From Arcuatula senhousia (taxonomy: Eukaryota; Mollusca; Bivalvia; Mytilida; Mytilidae), in NCBI GenBank assembly GCA_963971305.1, contig OZ020313.1:51842203-51906202 (forward strand): DNA of 64,000 nt, in the 5' to 3' direction. The notes beneath the pieces were generated by a model. The model made no database searches and was not told the origin of the DNA. It saw nothing but the letters and a program-made list of their open reading frames with translations. Shown one piece after another: positions 27,901-35,310 of the stretch (position 1 is the stretch's first letter; every line of letters begins with the position of its first letter). Made by a program: the position numbers and the translations under genes.

Positions 27901-30900
27901 ATAGAGGCTTAAACAAACACTATAAACTTAACAGTTACAAAAGTGACCAGGATTCTTTATAGGTCATGACCATTGTATAGGAGATCTCAATGCTGACTCT
28001 TGAGTCTTCAGACTATTGAAATACATTCTCTACATTCTGTTGAGTAATCTTATGGTATACTTGAAATTTAAACTTCTAAAAATATTATGCTCCGGGTGCT
28101 ACTTAAGAATTTTTTTTTTTCACTTGTTAGCACCTTTCCTTGTTGTGATATGATTTTGCCTTTTTTTTTTGTCTTTCTTATTGGACATTTGAGATTTACC
28201 ATCCAAGTTCGGTAAATTCGTTATTGTCTCTATTCTATATGATAGAGGCCGTGCGTGTTGGTCTGTCTTTTCTTTCTCTCTTCGCTTTAAGACCTAGCTT
28301 GTTTATGTTTTCTCGACGTTATAACATTTTGCTGTTAAAATTTTACAGACCAGCAATGGATAGAAATAGACGTTGGTCCCCCAACTCTCGTCACTGGCGT
28401 GATCACGAAAGGACGAGCAGACAGTAAGAAACAACACTGGGTGACACGGTTCAAAATCTCCTACAGTAACGACTCCAATGTGTGGTACACATATAAAGAC
28501 GCCCACCATGCCGAACCTAGGGTAGGTAGATACCTCGTTCGTCATCTAGCTTAGATTTACTAATCTATAAACTGGAACAGGGCACAAAGATTGATAAAAA
28601 CAAAATTCAACTGTAAAATATTCTTCAAAATATTCTTGCTGACCTGAAAACGCTCTTTGTGCATTGTCTGTAAGAATGGTACGCTGATGACGCAGTAGTG
28701 TGTCACGTGATGTTAGGTACTAGCCATAGTTCACTTTATGGTTGCTGCAGTAGTTTATAGGATCACAACAGCAGCAGCGTTGCGACTATCTGAGAATTTC
28801 TTTAGCTGCGAAATATCTAGAATCATAGCTTCATGCATCAAACAACTGCATAAGCAATGCCCAGACATGGTATATATATTCTTTACCCAAATTTTATATG
28901 TGCTTTATTGAGTATAATTTACTTCAATATTTTTATGATATATTCAAATGTCTTTACGAATATCTTAAAATTCTCAAAAAATTAACATTTTTAGTATTTC
29001 AGCATTTGTCAAAAAAATTGGTGTTTGTTGTCGAATATGTCGTATTGCTCATGGAACATCAGACTAATTATTAATTGTTGTCATTAATAATTGTAATATG
29101 TTGTTTTGATGTTTGATGGGAATGGAATTTGTTCATTCATTGTATCATGGTGTGGGATCTTATATATCGTCCCTATTCCCTTTGTAAACTTTACCCAAAA
29201 CGTTGAAAACCCTTGTATGTAGACATGTGCCCACAGGTAACATAGCTAGACCCTGGAACCATTGAAATGATAGTTTCTCCTAACCTTTGACCTTTTCGTG
29301 CCCTTATGTGGTTATATTAAATGTGTCACAGCTTTTACCAGTAACATGCGAAGTAACATTGCTTACAAAATTGTGTATAACCAACATACAACTAATAGGG
29401 CTTTAAATGCTTATTAATATTATACAGAAAGGATACATGCGCTTCACGATCGTAATACGAAAGATCAGAATATGGCTCAACGACTCATAAGCAAATATCA
29501 ACTGCGATAATACAAATATATACACTAAATCCACAGTATACTATAATGTGTGCTTGTGCTTCATTCACAAATGCAACAACGAAAAATGGCGTTTCAACAT
29601 CCGGCGAAGACAACATCACGACGAGTAAAACCATTTGGTGCAGTTCGCTATGATTTATTCTAAATAACAAGTTAATATACCAACAAAGTTAACAATTTGT
29701 AATTTCTTGTTTAAATTTTCATTAATATACCTTTTAAAGAATCTATCGGTGGTAGAATGACTGGCCTCGATGCTAAACTTTCACCAAATTCACTGTATGT
29801 TTTATTTGTATAGATGTAGTAAACTTAGAAACCACGTGTCACTTAGCTGTGATCGTATTTGAGGTCAAGGTCATTCAACCAAAGATGGAATCTTATATCT
29901 TTCTTCTCTCTCATTCTTTCTGTCCTTCTGATTATGTTTCTAATGGTATTTTGGATTTGATTTTTCTGACCAATCTTCGTTTTTTAGCCTCTGAATCAAT
30001 GGTTATGGACTTCCCGATATAACTCGTCCTCTGCGCAATTAATTCCTGACATATACACGGATGAAGGGCTGGTAAGAACTATTTCCGGTGGCGTTACAGT
30101 CTTTTCTTATAAAGTACTACAGTAGAGTTTTTTCCATTATTTTGTTCTGTTATGAGCGAAAACCGATCGCCATTTGCTGCTTACGATATTGGGCTATCAG
30201 CTTATTTTATACAGCAGTAAAATGTTTTCCAGTCTTTAAATTGATACTGAAACTTCATTGAATAATAGTTCACTTCTTAATTGTTAGTTCGAAACATTTT
30301 TGTTTTTGTTTTTATTAAGTCCTTTTATAATAAGCTGATGCTCAAATTCGTACATATAAATTGCACGATTAACTATTTATTATGGGACATTAATGTATAT
30401 TCATTTTGTAACATAATTAGGTTTAGTAACGAAATAATGCTTTCAACATTCTAATATCAAATTTTAATTTTTAAAATAATGCATATTCAATTAATGTGAT
30501 TTTAATCAAGTGTACTTTACAGTTTTAAAAGAATTAATATTTCTGAAATTGATTGTTTATTGTCGCATGCGTATACAACCTTGCACTCGCACCACAACCT
30601 ACTAACACGTCTAACCACTAACTCAGCTTAGAAACCACAAAGGACCATGGGAACTTATCATTTTCATGATATTGATTTCGTCATACAATGTAAATTTATG
30701 ACGTCATATATGAAGTTACCAAACATCCTATGTGCGTTTCTTCAGAATGTTTTATGGTATTTCGAAATAACATTTGATATTTATTACATGTTTATAACTA
30801 TTGCTTAATAAAGAATGGTATGAACTATCTTGCATGGATATAATCGATAATTAACAAATGACCCAAGGAATGTTGCACTCCTCACAGGGTATTTCAACTT

Positions 30901-33900
30901 CCGGTGATGACGGAGTGTCTATTAGGCACTTTTATTGGATGATGCATGAAACACCGGAACGAGTTGCACAAATCACAAGCACAGAGCAACACCACCTTGT
31001 TTCGCACTTTTTATATGAATATGATTTTTACATATTAGAAATTCATTTGGTTTATAATGACAATTTTCAGCTGTTTGGTGGAAACAGAGATAAAAACACG
31101 GACAGAACTCACTATATCAACTCACCTTTCGTTGCCCGATTTGTGAGGTTTCATCCTTTAGAATGGCATGGTAAAATTTCGATGAGGGTTGGACTACTAG
31201 GGTGCCCACATACAGGTAAGTGCTTTATCCATAAGTATCATGTAAACATTTCTAAAGGGCATTACACAGTACCAGTACAAGTCTAGTTTGGTTCATACAC
31301 GTTCGCCACCATTCAGACCGTTGACCTTTTCTGTCCAAATCAAAAGCACATTGAAATATATTGTTTCCCAAATGTCTACATCGTTTTTTGGCAGATGTAC
31401 TATTTCTTTGGTTTTTCGTTGCCGTCTAGCTTTGTGTGGAAGAAATTTTTATAGCAAGTCACACTGATAGGCAACGAAATGGAACTGCATACTCTTATTA
31501 AATTATGATGTAGGGTTGAAATGATTTAGAAGACTTCGTCCAAAATTAGACCCCATATCCAATATTCAGTTCAAGGTGACTTGTGGTGGATTTGTTTCCC
31601 ATTTGTGTGTCCTTCACTTTGTTTTGAGAACTAGTTAATTTTGTTCTTTTAGACATCTTTGCATAGGAAAATGGAAAATAAAGCACAAAACAAAACAAAT
31701 CTTTTGTGTCTTCATGATACTATTGTCAACAAAAATGATGAGAAAAAGACTAATACACTGATCGATTTGTTATCTAAGCTTAATGTGTTTTAAAATCCAT
31801 TTGTTGTGAACTATGCAGAAGATAAAATATATGTTGTTTACTACTATTTACATTAAAGATTATAGTTTATGTTGAAATAATGCAAATGTTTTCTAAATGC
31901 AGTATATGTCTTTATCTACTGTGTGGGAAAGACTTTTACTTAGCCCCATCACAATCAACAACATTAAAAGTTTTAAAAGCCATCATCTTCATTGAAATCT
32001 TGTCCCTTCATAAAGATGTTTTATTGTAAAATCAGTTGTTAAACAAGACATTTCTATAACATCTTCTATTTAACGCCCATGCTACGTTAATATTTACATT
32101 TCAGAACAAACTATTGCAAACCCGTTCACAGCTGTTTTTAATTTTGATAATTAATGAAAAGTCAATTAACGTGTTCGAAAAATTTGTATTTTGGCACGAA
32201 ATATATCATAAAAGTAATATATTTTCGAATTTTTTAAGAATTTTGTAATTATTTATGAAAACAGAAAATTAGCAACAGAGTTAGAAACACAAATAGCAAA
32301 TAGATACCTAATTATAGCAAAGTTAAATAGCAACTGTCAGAAAAACTAGGCAATAAAGTGACTCGGCTTAGTAGGTCACAGTTAAAACAGTTATAGATAT
32401 CAGCTTAATTCAAACTTTAATTTATGGGTTTCTGATCGTTCGAGCTGTGATAATTTATTAAGATTAAAATTATAGCTATATATAAAATTTTAAAAATTCC
32501 AATGCTCGAAGGGCACATGTACCTACCATTCTCTTTTTAAATTTTAGGGACAATATGCAGTGTTTTTTTATCTATGCTACTTGACTTTAGAGAGTTAAAA
32601 AAAAGCTGCTTAGTACAGACCATACATTGCGTTTGCATTTGTACTACGAAGCTAATTTTACGTCAAGGTCATTGAAAAGTTTAAAATTTGTTGTTTTCCT
32701 TTGAATTATTGAGAAGACTCCTAACAAATATGTTTGAACTTATAATATTCAAAATAAATTGAAACTATTTTGCAGGATCTTGTGGCGACCACTTCATGAG
32801 AGTTAATGATGATACACCATGTGGTAAGACCTTTCTTAAATCTAAACATATTAAATTTTCATATAAGAAAATGTTTGAGGTCTGGTACTGCAAAATATGT
32901 CATTTACAACTTAATATTGTAAACCAACAGACACTTCTGCATAAAATTTTAATTTATCATTTACACAACATGAAATGATGAGGAATTATTTGACTATTGT
33001 ACGCACTAATGTATAATCCTGTAGTTTAATGTCCTAGTATTAAATTAGATGAAGTTATATGTTGAACTTTATGTTAAACTTGTCTGCTTAAGGCGCCTGG
33101 AAGCTTCGTATTGTAGAACATCTTCTTCCCTTGAGTATTAAAAACTTTATTTATTTGCGTTCTATATTTCATGAACATTTAGAACATGCGTACTTTGATT
33201 TAAAATGCGATTTGCAGGAAAAGTCTAGAGGTTTTTCGTCTTTTTTTAATTTCATTGAAGTTTTCTGAGTATTTAAATTGAAAGCTATTTTGCATAAAAT
33301 CCGTTTTTTCAACTTTTTAAGTCACACACTAATCAAGATATTTGTTTTGTAGTTGAAAATTTGGCATTTAGAAAAGAGGCTTGGATCAACAGTAAACGAC
33401 ACTACAAACGTCACATCCGGAACAAAATAACTCAAGGTCACGCTTCAAGGGCAGTTGACGGCATGATCGACATGGACTTCCATAGATGCACTATTCTAGA
33501 CAACATCTACGGAGAAAACCCTGTATGGACGGTTGACCTTGGCAGTAACGTAGATGTGTCCGGTATTGTGATATATACGTGGCAAGGATTCGATAAACAA
33601 AGTACGTGTTAAGATTATCTTTTTTTTTCTTTTTTTATCATTGACTCTTTTATTTTGAATTTTCTTTCTTAAAATAGACCAAGCACAATAGCTCCTTATG
33701 TAGTGAATTCATACAAAGACACGATAGGGAAGGCATAAGTGTTGGGGTTTTTTTTCTATATGCCACGCACAACAAACTTTAATAAGTTATTTAAAAAACA
33801 TTTTTAAATTAAATTACATAAACTAAATAAAAGTATGCACAATTAACGAGTTTATCTCATTCTTTTTCAGAAGAAACAGCAACACGAGAGCATTTGAACA

Positions 33901-34142
33901 ATTTAGACCGTTTGGTCGTGTACGTTGACGACAAGTCGAAAGGAGAGGACGATTCCAGCGTGACTGGTAACATGTGTGGTTACGTTACCAAAATAAATGG
34001 TGCTTTATACGCCAATAAAATACATCTACAATGTGTACGGCCTCAGCGAGGACGATTTGTGTTAATTGAAGCCTGGGGATCATCAGACAGTTACAGTAGG
34101 TTATTCAGTGCGGTCTTATGTGAAGTGATGGTCTACGCGTGA
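6883..34142 (+). CDS. Secreted protein: signal peptide, two discoidin (F5/8 type C) domains, F-type lectin domain
   Basis: Ten exons join as 6883-6949, 18274-18479, 23143-23265, 24038-24176, 25295-25435, 28349-28521, 31071-31215, 32776-32823, 33353-33601, 33871-34142: 1563 nt, 520 residues. Every intron is GT-AG and phases agree at each junction. Residues 1-22 are a signal peptide. Discoidin domain 1 spans C24-C177 and domain 2 C180-C328. Both carry the family landmarks (WCAK, W-[LI]-x-ID-[LV]-G, VTGVIT, the F-x-GN box, AR[YF][IV][KR]F, SMRV, GC terminus). A 20-residue linker with C334 and C347 follows, then an F-type lectin domain (349-520; AVDG 381-384, C393, WTVDLG 406-411, terminal LCEV). 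Such domains bind membrane lipids or glycans outside the cell. The protein is probably an extracellular recognition or adhesion factor; its ligand is unknown. An extra 84-nt exon (29988-30071) would give 548 residues. Confidence 0.88.
6950..14369. other. Intron 1, 5' part: no gene seen
   Basis: About 7.4 kb of AT-rich intron between the signal-peptide exon and the retrotransposon. It contains homopolymer tracts (the T-rich stretch 8637-8672) but no exon with splice signals and domain similarity, and no clear inverted-repeat element. The small open frames near 8531-8901, 9514-9711 and 10857-11084 are compositional. Confidence 0.6.
14370..17147 (+). CDS. Non-LTR retrotransposon reverse-transcriptase ORF (5'-truncated ORF2)
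   Basis: An open frame of 925 codons. Residues 270-600 form a reverse transcriptase: a finger motif (LKVNKAAGLDNIT, 279-291), NNYRGI (341-346), FVDFQKAFD with the first catalytic Asp (413-421), GVKQGDNLSP (472-481) and the YADD active-site box (514-517). Near the C terminus is a Cys/His knuckle, C853-x2-C856-x9-H866-x4-C871, common in LINE ORF2 proteins. The apurinic-type endonuclease normally preceding this region is missing; only the linker after it remains (about residue 56 onward). The first 34-50 codons may be flanking DNA, with a later in-frame Met at 14472. It would copy its own RNA into chromosomal DNA, but this copy lacks the nicking domain. CR1/L2/Jockey-like by general look; the exact clade is not determined. 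Confidence 0.9.
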   Translation: MPRQRQTCQYNSVFRRRGREFYVLNIYIYEIEWRMSAKYCSEPITVDTNVHDINPGYIWSDESPSLFQEALLSLDIKDQLENLSKIKLDSDDPKTTIDEASMALTNILTAAANKSLKKRKPLNSKKQTKNKKWFDCDLFKMRRNLLSYGKIYTKYPNDPLVKGHYYKLLRIYSKARKTKHREYKQSLLNQIETLYEDDPKKYWKLINELQGKDSHNDNSMIQPSAWFSHFQTLNEPKEEFKNQLKILEQKVNILEKEKCFNELDMRITESEISTAIASLKVNKAAGLDNITNNMLKSGHSSLLPCLFNIFNLCLTNGIYPETWTPGYIVPLYKSSDASDPNNYRGITITAALGKLLNKILDNRLQKYLEKHKIINDAQIGFTKKARPSDHMFILKTLIDKYCSQKEGRLYACFVDFQKAFDTVIHQGIKLKLLNLGIQCIFYNLIKSMYNQSKSCVRIDKNRITEFFHTNVGVKQGDNLSPNLFKIFINDLPTYMSCTPDPVELNDRLLHCLLYADDIVLLSTSAEGLQKKLDQLSVYCKEWCLKINTTKTKILIFNKAGRHIKQLFIFDNNTIECVQQCKYLGITFSASGSFSCAQRLLYNKALKAYHKLRKDFLSLNPSVKNCLHVFDHTIKPILLYGSEVWGYFNPFKKKLSIDNANIDDAFPKLPAEILHIKFCKIVLGVNKRATNLAILSELGRFPLHFDILKSMITYWYRLENLESSFPILKDAYLVSKSLNEAKTQSWYGSTAFILKQIKGIQDLKNVSPHKFSNSYKKLLSQFYGEKWLIQMQKSCDGKLCSYGKFKCNFGFEPYLTLIRSEEHRKNFTRLRISAHRLRIEQGRYQGTPRQSRTCLRCSSDEVDDEMHFLFDCKFLANLRTEMLQTVNQNCPNFQQLHSSGKLIWLLNTENVDILLKICELIKASNI
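14440..17737 (+). mobile_element. 5'-truncated LINE in intron 1, same orientation as host gene
   Basis: The element begins somewhere between 14430 and 14530 (5' truncation, edge uncertain), runs through the RT frame, and has a 590-bp 3' UTR. The UTR contains two diverged copies of a 138-bp unit (17181-17313 and 17315-17445, sharing 'CATAGAGCA' and 'GACACRAGGATG'). It ends after 'CCTTGTGGGCCCATGC', an AATAAA and a (TTC)n tail at 17716-17737. The intact frame indicates a fairly young insertion. No certain target-site duplication was found. Confidence 0.85.
17716..17737 (+). repeat. (TTC)n tail of the LINE
   Basis: Uninterrupted TTC repeat directly after 'AATAAAACA', marking the 3' terminus of the retrotransposon. 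Simple-repeat tails of this type instead of poly(A) are known for several LINE clades. Confidence 0.85.
17738..18273. other. Intron 1, 3' end
   Basis: Ordinary AT-rich intron ending in a long pyrimidine tract (TTTTCTC then ten T) and CAG at 18271-18273, a strong acceptor for exon 2. Confidence 0.7.
18274..18479 (+). CDS. Exon 2: first half of discoidin domain 1
   Basis: Residues 23-91. Starts in phase 1 and opens with the domain's first Cys (C24). It contains PLGM, the QITASS box (41-46), a W..KC segment, ARVYLP, GWCAK (70-74) and EWLKIDLG (80-87). These are the N-terminal strands and spike loops that define F5/8 type C domains. It ends in phase 0 before GTAAGC. Its GC content is clearly above the surrounding intron. 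Confidence 0.95.
19482..19559. repeat. Two-copy 39-bp tandem duplication
   Basis: 'GTTCTACGAAAAGCTTCTGC' and the rest of a 39-bp unit are followed directly by a second copy with four or so differences. It is intronic and creates a spurious hydrophobic open frame. Confidence 0.85.
20871..21365. mobile_element. MITE-like element with terminal inverted repeats
   Basis: The left end 20871-20903 (beginning TGAAGAAGC) and the right end 21333-21365 (ending GCTTCTTCA) are inverted repeats matching at about 28 of 33 positions. An inner exact pair, GCGAGCATAGCT at 20905-20916 and its complement at 21288-21299, continues the symmetry after a small insertion on the right. The interior has no coding frame. 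The phrase 'GCGAGCATAGCTCGAGCGG' is one I associate with repeated DNA in bivalves. No clear target-site duplication was seen. Confidence 0.65.
23143..23265 (+). CDS. Exon 3: middle of discoidin domain 1
   Basis: Residues 92-132, phase 0 at both ends (41 codons). Carries VTGVITQGRGDGKEWV and the following TSFKVSYS strand, the most conserved central part of the discoidin fold. Acceptor TTTTCCAG, donor GTAAAA (weaker than the others). An open frame extends on both sides but is intronic. Confidence 0.95.
23266..24037. other. Intron 3
   Basis: 772-bp AT-rich intron, nothing recognisable. It ends TTCCTTGATAG. Confidence 0.85.
24038..24176 (+). CDS. Exon 4: end of discoidin domain 1
   Basis: Residues 133-178 plus one base. 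Opens with VFEGNTD, then IARYIKF, W-H-R-H-P-S-MRVEVLGC; C177 is the partner expected for C24. Phase 0 in, phase 1 out (T|GTAAGT). Domain 1 is therefore bounded by phase-1 introns on both sides, the symmetrical module form usual in exon shuffling. Confidence 0.95.
24177..25294. other. Intron 4
   Basis: 1,118-bp intron with no recognisable element. It ends with a nine-T tract and GTAG. Confidence 0.8.
25295..25435 (+). CDS. Exon 5: first part of discoidin domain 2
   Basis: Residue 179 (split codon) to 225 plus one base; phase 1 in and out. Opens with C180 and contains PPYGKIRAST, a charged KNRKKSSC loop, and WCAKKQN. The donor is AAATG|GTAGGA. The last ten or so bases and the donor are themselves the first unit of a 53-bp minisatellite that continues into the intron. 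Compared with domain 1 the exon ends earlier, before the 'W-x-ID-G' strand. Confidence 0.92.
25428..26560. repeat. 53-bp minisatellite overlapping the exon 5 splice donor (about 17 copies)
   Basis: Tandem 53-bp units of the form 'ACAAAATGGTATGAACTTAG' followed by ATATATGTTCACTTGTTCAC and TTCTGTAATCAAT. The first unit is the exon 5/intron 5 boundary itself, so each unit contains a copy of the donor (ATG|GTAGGA or ATG|GTATGA). From 25987 a higher-order unit of 151 bp (two full units plus a 45-bp variant with 'TTGGTCGCTTC') repeats at 25987, 26138 and 26289. A dispersed repeat (26333-26520) interrupts the last units; repeat text resumes at 26521. Confidence 0.95.
26333..26520 (+). mobile_element. 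Dispersed repeat of the 'CTTCCGGAGCACCTGAG' family inside the minisatellite
   Basis: Begins 'CTTCCGGAGCACCTGAGTTC', passes a T/G-rich middle ('TTGTTGATTGATATTCAG', 'GTTTGCTGGTTTTGTC') and ends near 'GATACCTCTGC'. A second copy is at 41085-41255 and more divergent relatives at 46200-46270 (reversed) and 53655-53790. I recognise this as a common mussel repeat. The chance frame across it has no merit. Confidence 0.7.
26561..28348. other. Intron 5, distal part
   Basis: AT-rich, no gene. T-rich tracts at 28110-28122 and 28161-28170. The intron ends 'TTAAAATTTTACAG'. Confidence 0.75.
28349..28521 (+). CDS. Exon 6: middle of discoidin domain 2
   Basis: Split codon for D226, then residues 227-283. 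Carries QQWIEIDVGPP, TLVTGVITKGRAD, HWVTRFKISYSND and VWYTYKD. Phase 1 in, phase 0 out (AGG|GTAGGT). It covers the sequence that is divided between exons 2 and 3 in domain 1, so domain 2 lacks the intron after 'LGxxxR' and has one before 'QQW' instead. Confidence 0.95.
28522..29987. other. Intron between exon 6 and the possible cassette exon
   Basis: AT-rich with patches of higher GC (28660-28850). No exon with domain similarity. The minus-strand frame at 29485-29670 is unsupported. Confidence 0.6.
29988..30071 (+). CDS. Possible cassette exon in discoidin domain 2
   Basis: 84 nt, 28 codons, phase 0 at both ends, flanked by an acceptor with a good pyrimidine tract (CTTCGTTTTTTAG) and a consensus donor (GTAAGA). 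Composition is GC-richer than the flanking intron. The peptide (PLNQWLWTSRYNSS… ending IYTDEGL) would be inserted in the loop just before the 'F-x-GN' box, where domain 1 has no equivalent. Skipping it gives a canonical discoidin domain, so it is either an alternative exon or a false positive. Confidence 0.4.
30072..31070. other. Intron before exon 8, with in-frame open extension
   Basis: Mostly AT-rich. The last 216 nt (30855-31070) are open in the same frame as exon 8. An upstream acceptor (CTCCTCACAG, 30878-30887) could start exon 8 at 30888 and add 61 codons. The protein so encoded resembles nothing I know, and the canonical junction at 31071 restores the discoidin fold. Confidence 0.5.
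31071..31215 (+). CDS. Exon 8: end of discoidin domain 2
   Basis: Residues 284-331 plus one base (numbering without the cassette). Opens with LFGGNRD, the counterpart of VFEGNTD in exon 4, then VARFVRFHPLEW, SMRVGLLGC (C328) and PHT. Acceptor CAATTTTCAG, donor G|GTAAGT, phase 0 in and phase 1 out exactly as exon 4. The longer open frame from 30858 is in the same frame but probably intronic upstream of 31071. Confidence 0.9.
31216..32775. other. Intron 7
   Basis: 1,560-bp AT-rich intron, nothing recognisable. Ends TATTTTGCAG. Confidence 0.8.
32776..32823 (+). CDS. Exon 9: 48-nt linker exon
   Basis: Split codon for G332, then residues 333-347, S-C-G-D-H-F-M-R-V-N-D-D-T-P-C; phase 1 in and out. 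It is a symmetrical micro-exon that can be skipped without changing frame. Its two Cys (C334, C347) may pair and form a small loop between the second discoidin and the lectin domains. It resembles no named domain. Splice signals are good (TTTGCAG, GTAAGA). Confidence 0.75.
32824..33352. other. Intron 8
   Basis: 529-bp AT-rich intron. The open frame running from exon 9 across it is chance. Ends TTTGTTTTGTAG. Confidence 0.8.
33353..33601 (+). CDS. Exon 10: N-terminal part of the F-type lectin domain
   Basis: Split codon for V348, then residues 349-430. ENLAF matches the 'NLA' start of F-type lectin domains. Then come HASRAVDG (377-384), a Cys in HRCT (391-394), NPVWTVDLG (403-411) and VDVSGIVIYTW. 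The family's fucose-binding 'NR-x-DCC…R' segment, expected immediately after 'V-x-I', is replaced by TWQGFDKQK. Phase 1 in and out (A|GTACGT). Confidence 0.88.
33602..33870. other. Intron 9
   Basis: 269-bp intron ending TTCTTTTTCAG. Confidence 0.9.
33871..34142 (+). CDS. Exon 11: C-terminal part of the F-type lectin domain and stop
   Basis: Split codon for K431, then residues 432-520 and TGA (34140-34142). Carries LDRLVVYVDD, C466, C485, RGRFVLIEAWG and the terminal strand LFSAVLCEVMVYA (C514). The pattern 'C…C…GR[YF]V-x-I…LCEV-x-V' is the signature of the end of an F-type lectin domain. Confidence 0.9.
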
Positions 34143-34800
34143 TAAATACTCATTGTTGATGTTATTATTTTGTTCATGACGAGTAAATGTGATATTTTTG
34201 TCACACAGTGATGACATTACTGTGTATAGTACTTAAAGATGAAATTACGTTACGTGGTTTTCAATCTTGTTTCGACAAATATTAAGTAACCATTTTGTTG
34301 AGATGAAAAGACACAACCGGGGTAACTATCGAACATAACGTATCATGAATTTTACATGTATACTTATATAGTCCATATCATAGCATGAACATATTAGACC
34401 TGGAGTCTACCTCAGAGCCAGCTGCTGTGAGCGGGGGCAAATACTTGCTGGATTGGACTCTCCGGGATTTCAGCTCAAATATGTGCCAGTTAAGAACAAG
34501 GACCTTAGAAAAAAAGGACATGTTCTTTATAACAAGACTTTAATGACATACTAGGCATAGTTATAATGTTTTATAAACAATATGCACTGTGAGTTTGTGT
34601 TCATTTCATATATTTATATAGAAGCGTGTAAGAAAGGGTAACGCAAGTTATAGATGTACCGATCATCCACTGTTTATGTACATACTTTATATACCTAATA
34701 GTTTCCACACGGTAAGGTAAGGTATTCAAAGCATTCAGTTTATAGTAATGCTGTAGTTATTCGTTAACATATCTAAGATGCAAAGATAAAGATGCAAAGT

Positions 34801-34806
34801 AATAAA
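34801..34806 (+). terminator. Candidate polyadenylation signal
   Basis: First AATAAA downstream of the stop codon, giving a 3' UTR of about 680 nt. T-rich text follows (TTGTTTTAG). Later AATAAA motifs exist, so confidence is limited. Confidence 0.35.
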
Positions 34807-34863
34807 ATTGCCCTTGATAATTGAAAATTGTTTTAGTACATGAAACGACAAGGGGTTCGCCAA

Positions 34864-34910
34864 AAGCGCCTCTGAGGAGTCTTAATGAGACGAAACACGT
34901 GTCCGTCGAC
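34864..34910 (+). mobile_element. SINE-like core repeat in the gene's 3' region
   Basis: 'AGCGCCTCTGAGGAGTCTTA' followed by ATGAGACGAAACACGTGTCC. It aligns with the reversed copy at 53431-53490 (GCGACTCTAATGAGTCTTG… then GACGAAACGCGCGT) and with the fragment at 1195-1227. Its placement could put it inside the long 3' UTR. Confidence 0.55.
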
Positions 34911-35310
34911 AACGTCACAAGTTGAGCTAGAACCTATGCTCTTTGTGATTTAATTTCCCTAACACACCAACGGCATCAATGGTGAAAGTTTAAGTTACGA
35001 CATAAATTTGAAAAAAAACATATAACTAAAATTATATTCTGATACATGTATTATGCTATATACCATCACATTTTGCATGATTTCGACTAGAACGTGTCAG
35101 GTGCATTTGAATATATTGCATGAAAGAAATTTTGTTAAATTTTGGTTTTTATTTTTGTACTTAATCAACACTGCATTACTTATATATGTTGACACCTTTG
35201 TACTTCTTGCCTCTTATAGAATTTTCAACATCTACAAAGTGTAATAAACAGGGTACATCATCACTGCCACGTCACGTGACCGGAACTATGATTATCAAAT
35301 AAAGGGTACA

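Larger units (their letters stand above)
34143..35310. other. 3' UTR and immediate 3' flank
   Basis: AT-rich sequence after the stop. Candidate polyadenylation signals are AATAAA at 34801, 35243 and 35298; which is used cannot be told from sequence. A SINE-like core copy lies at 34864-34910. Confidence 0.5.

Noticed and set aside
30858..31286. Stand-alone 142-codon gene
   Set aside because: Its second half is exon 8 of the discoidin gene, with a clear acceptor at 31070/31071 and a donor at 31216. Translation past 31215 runs into intron.
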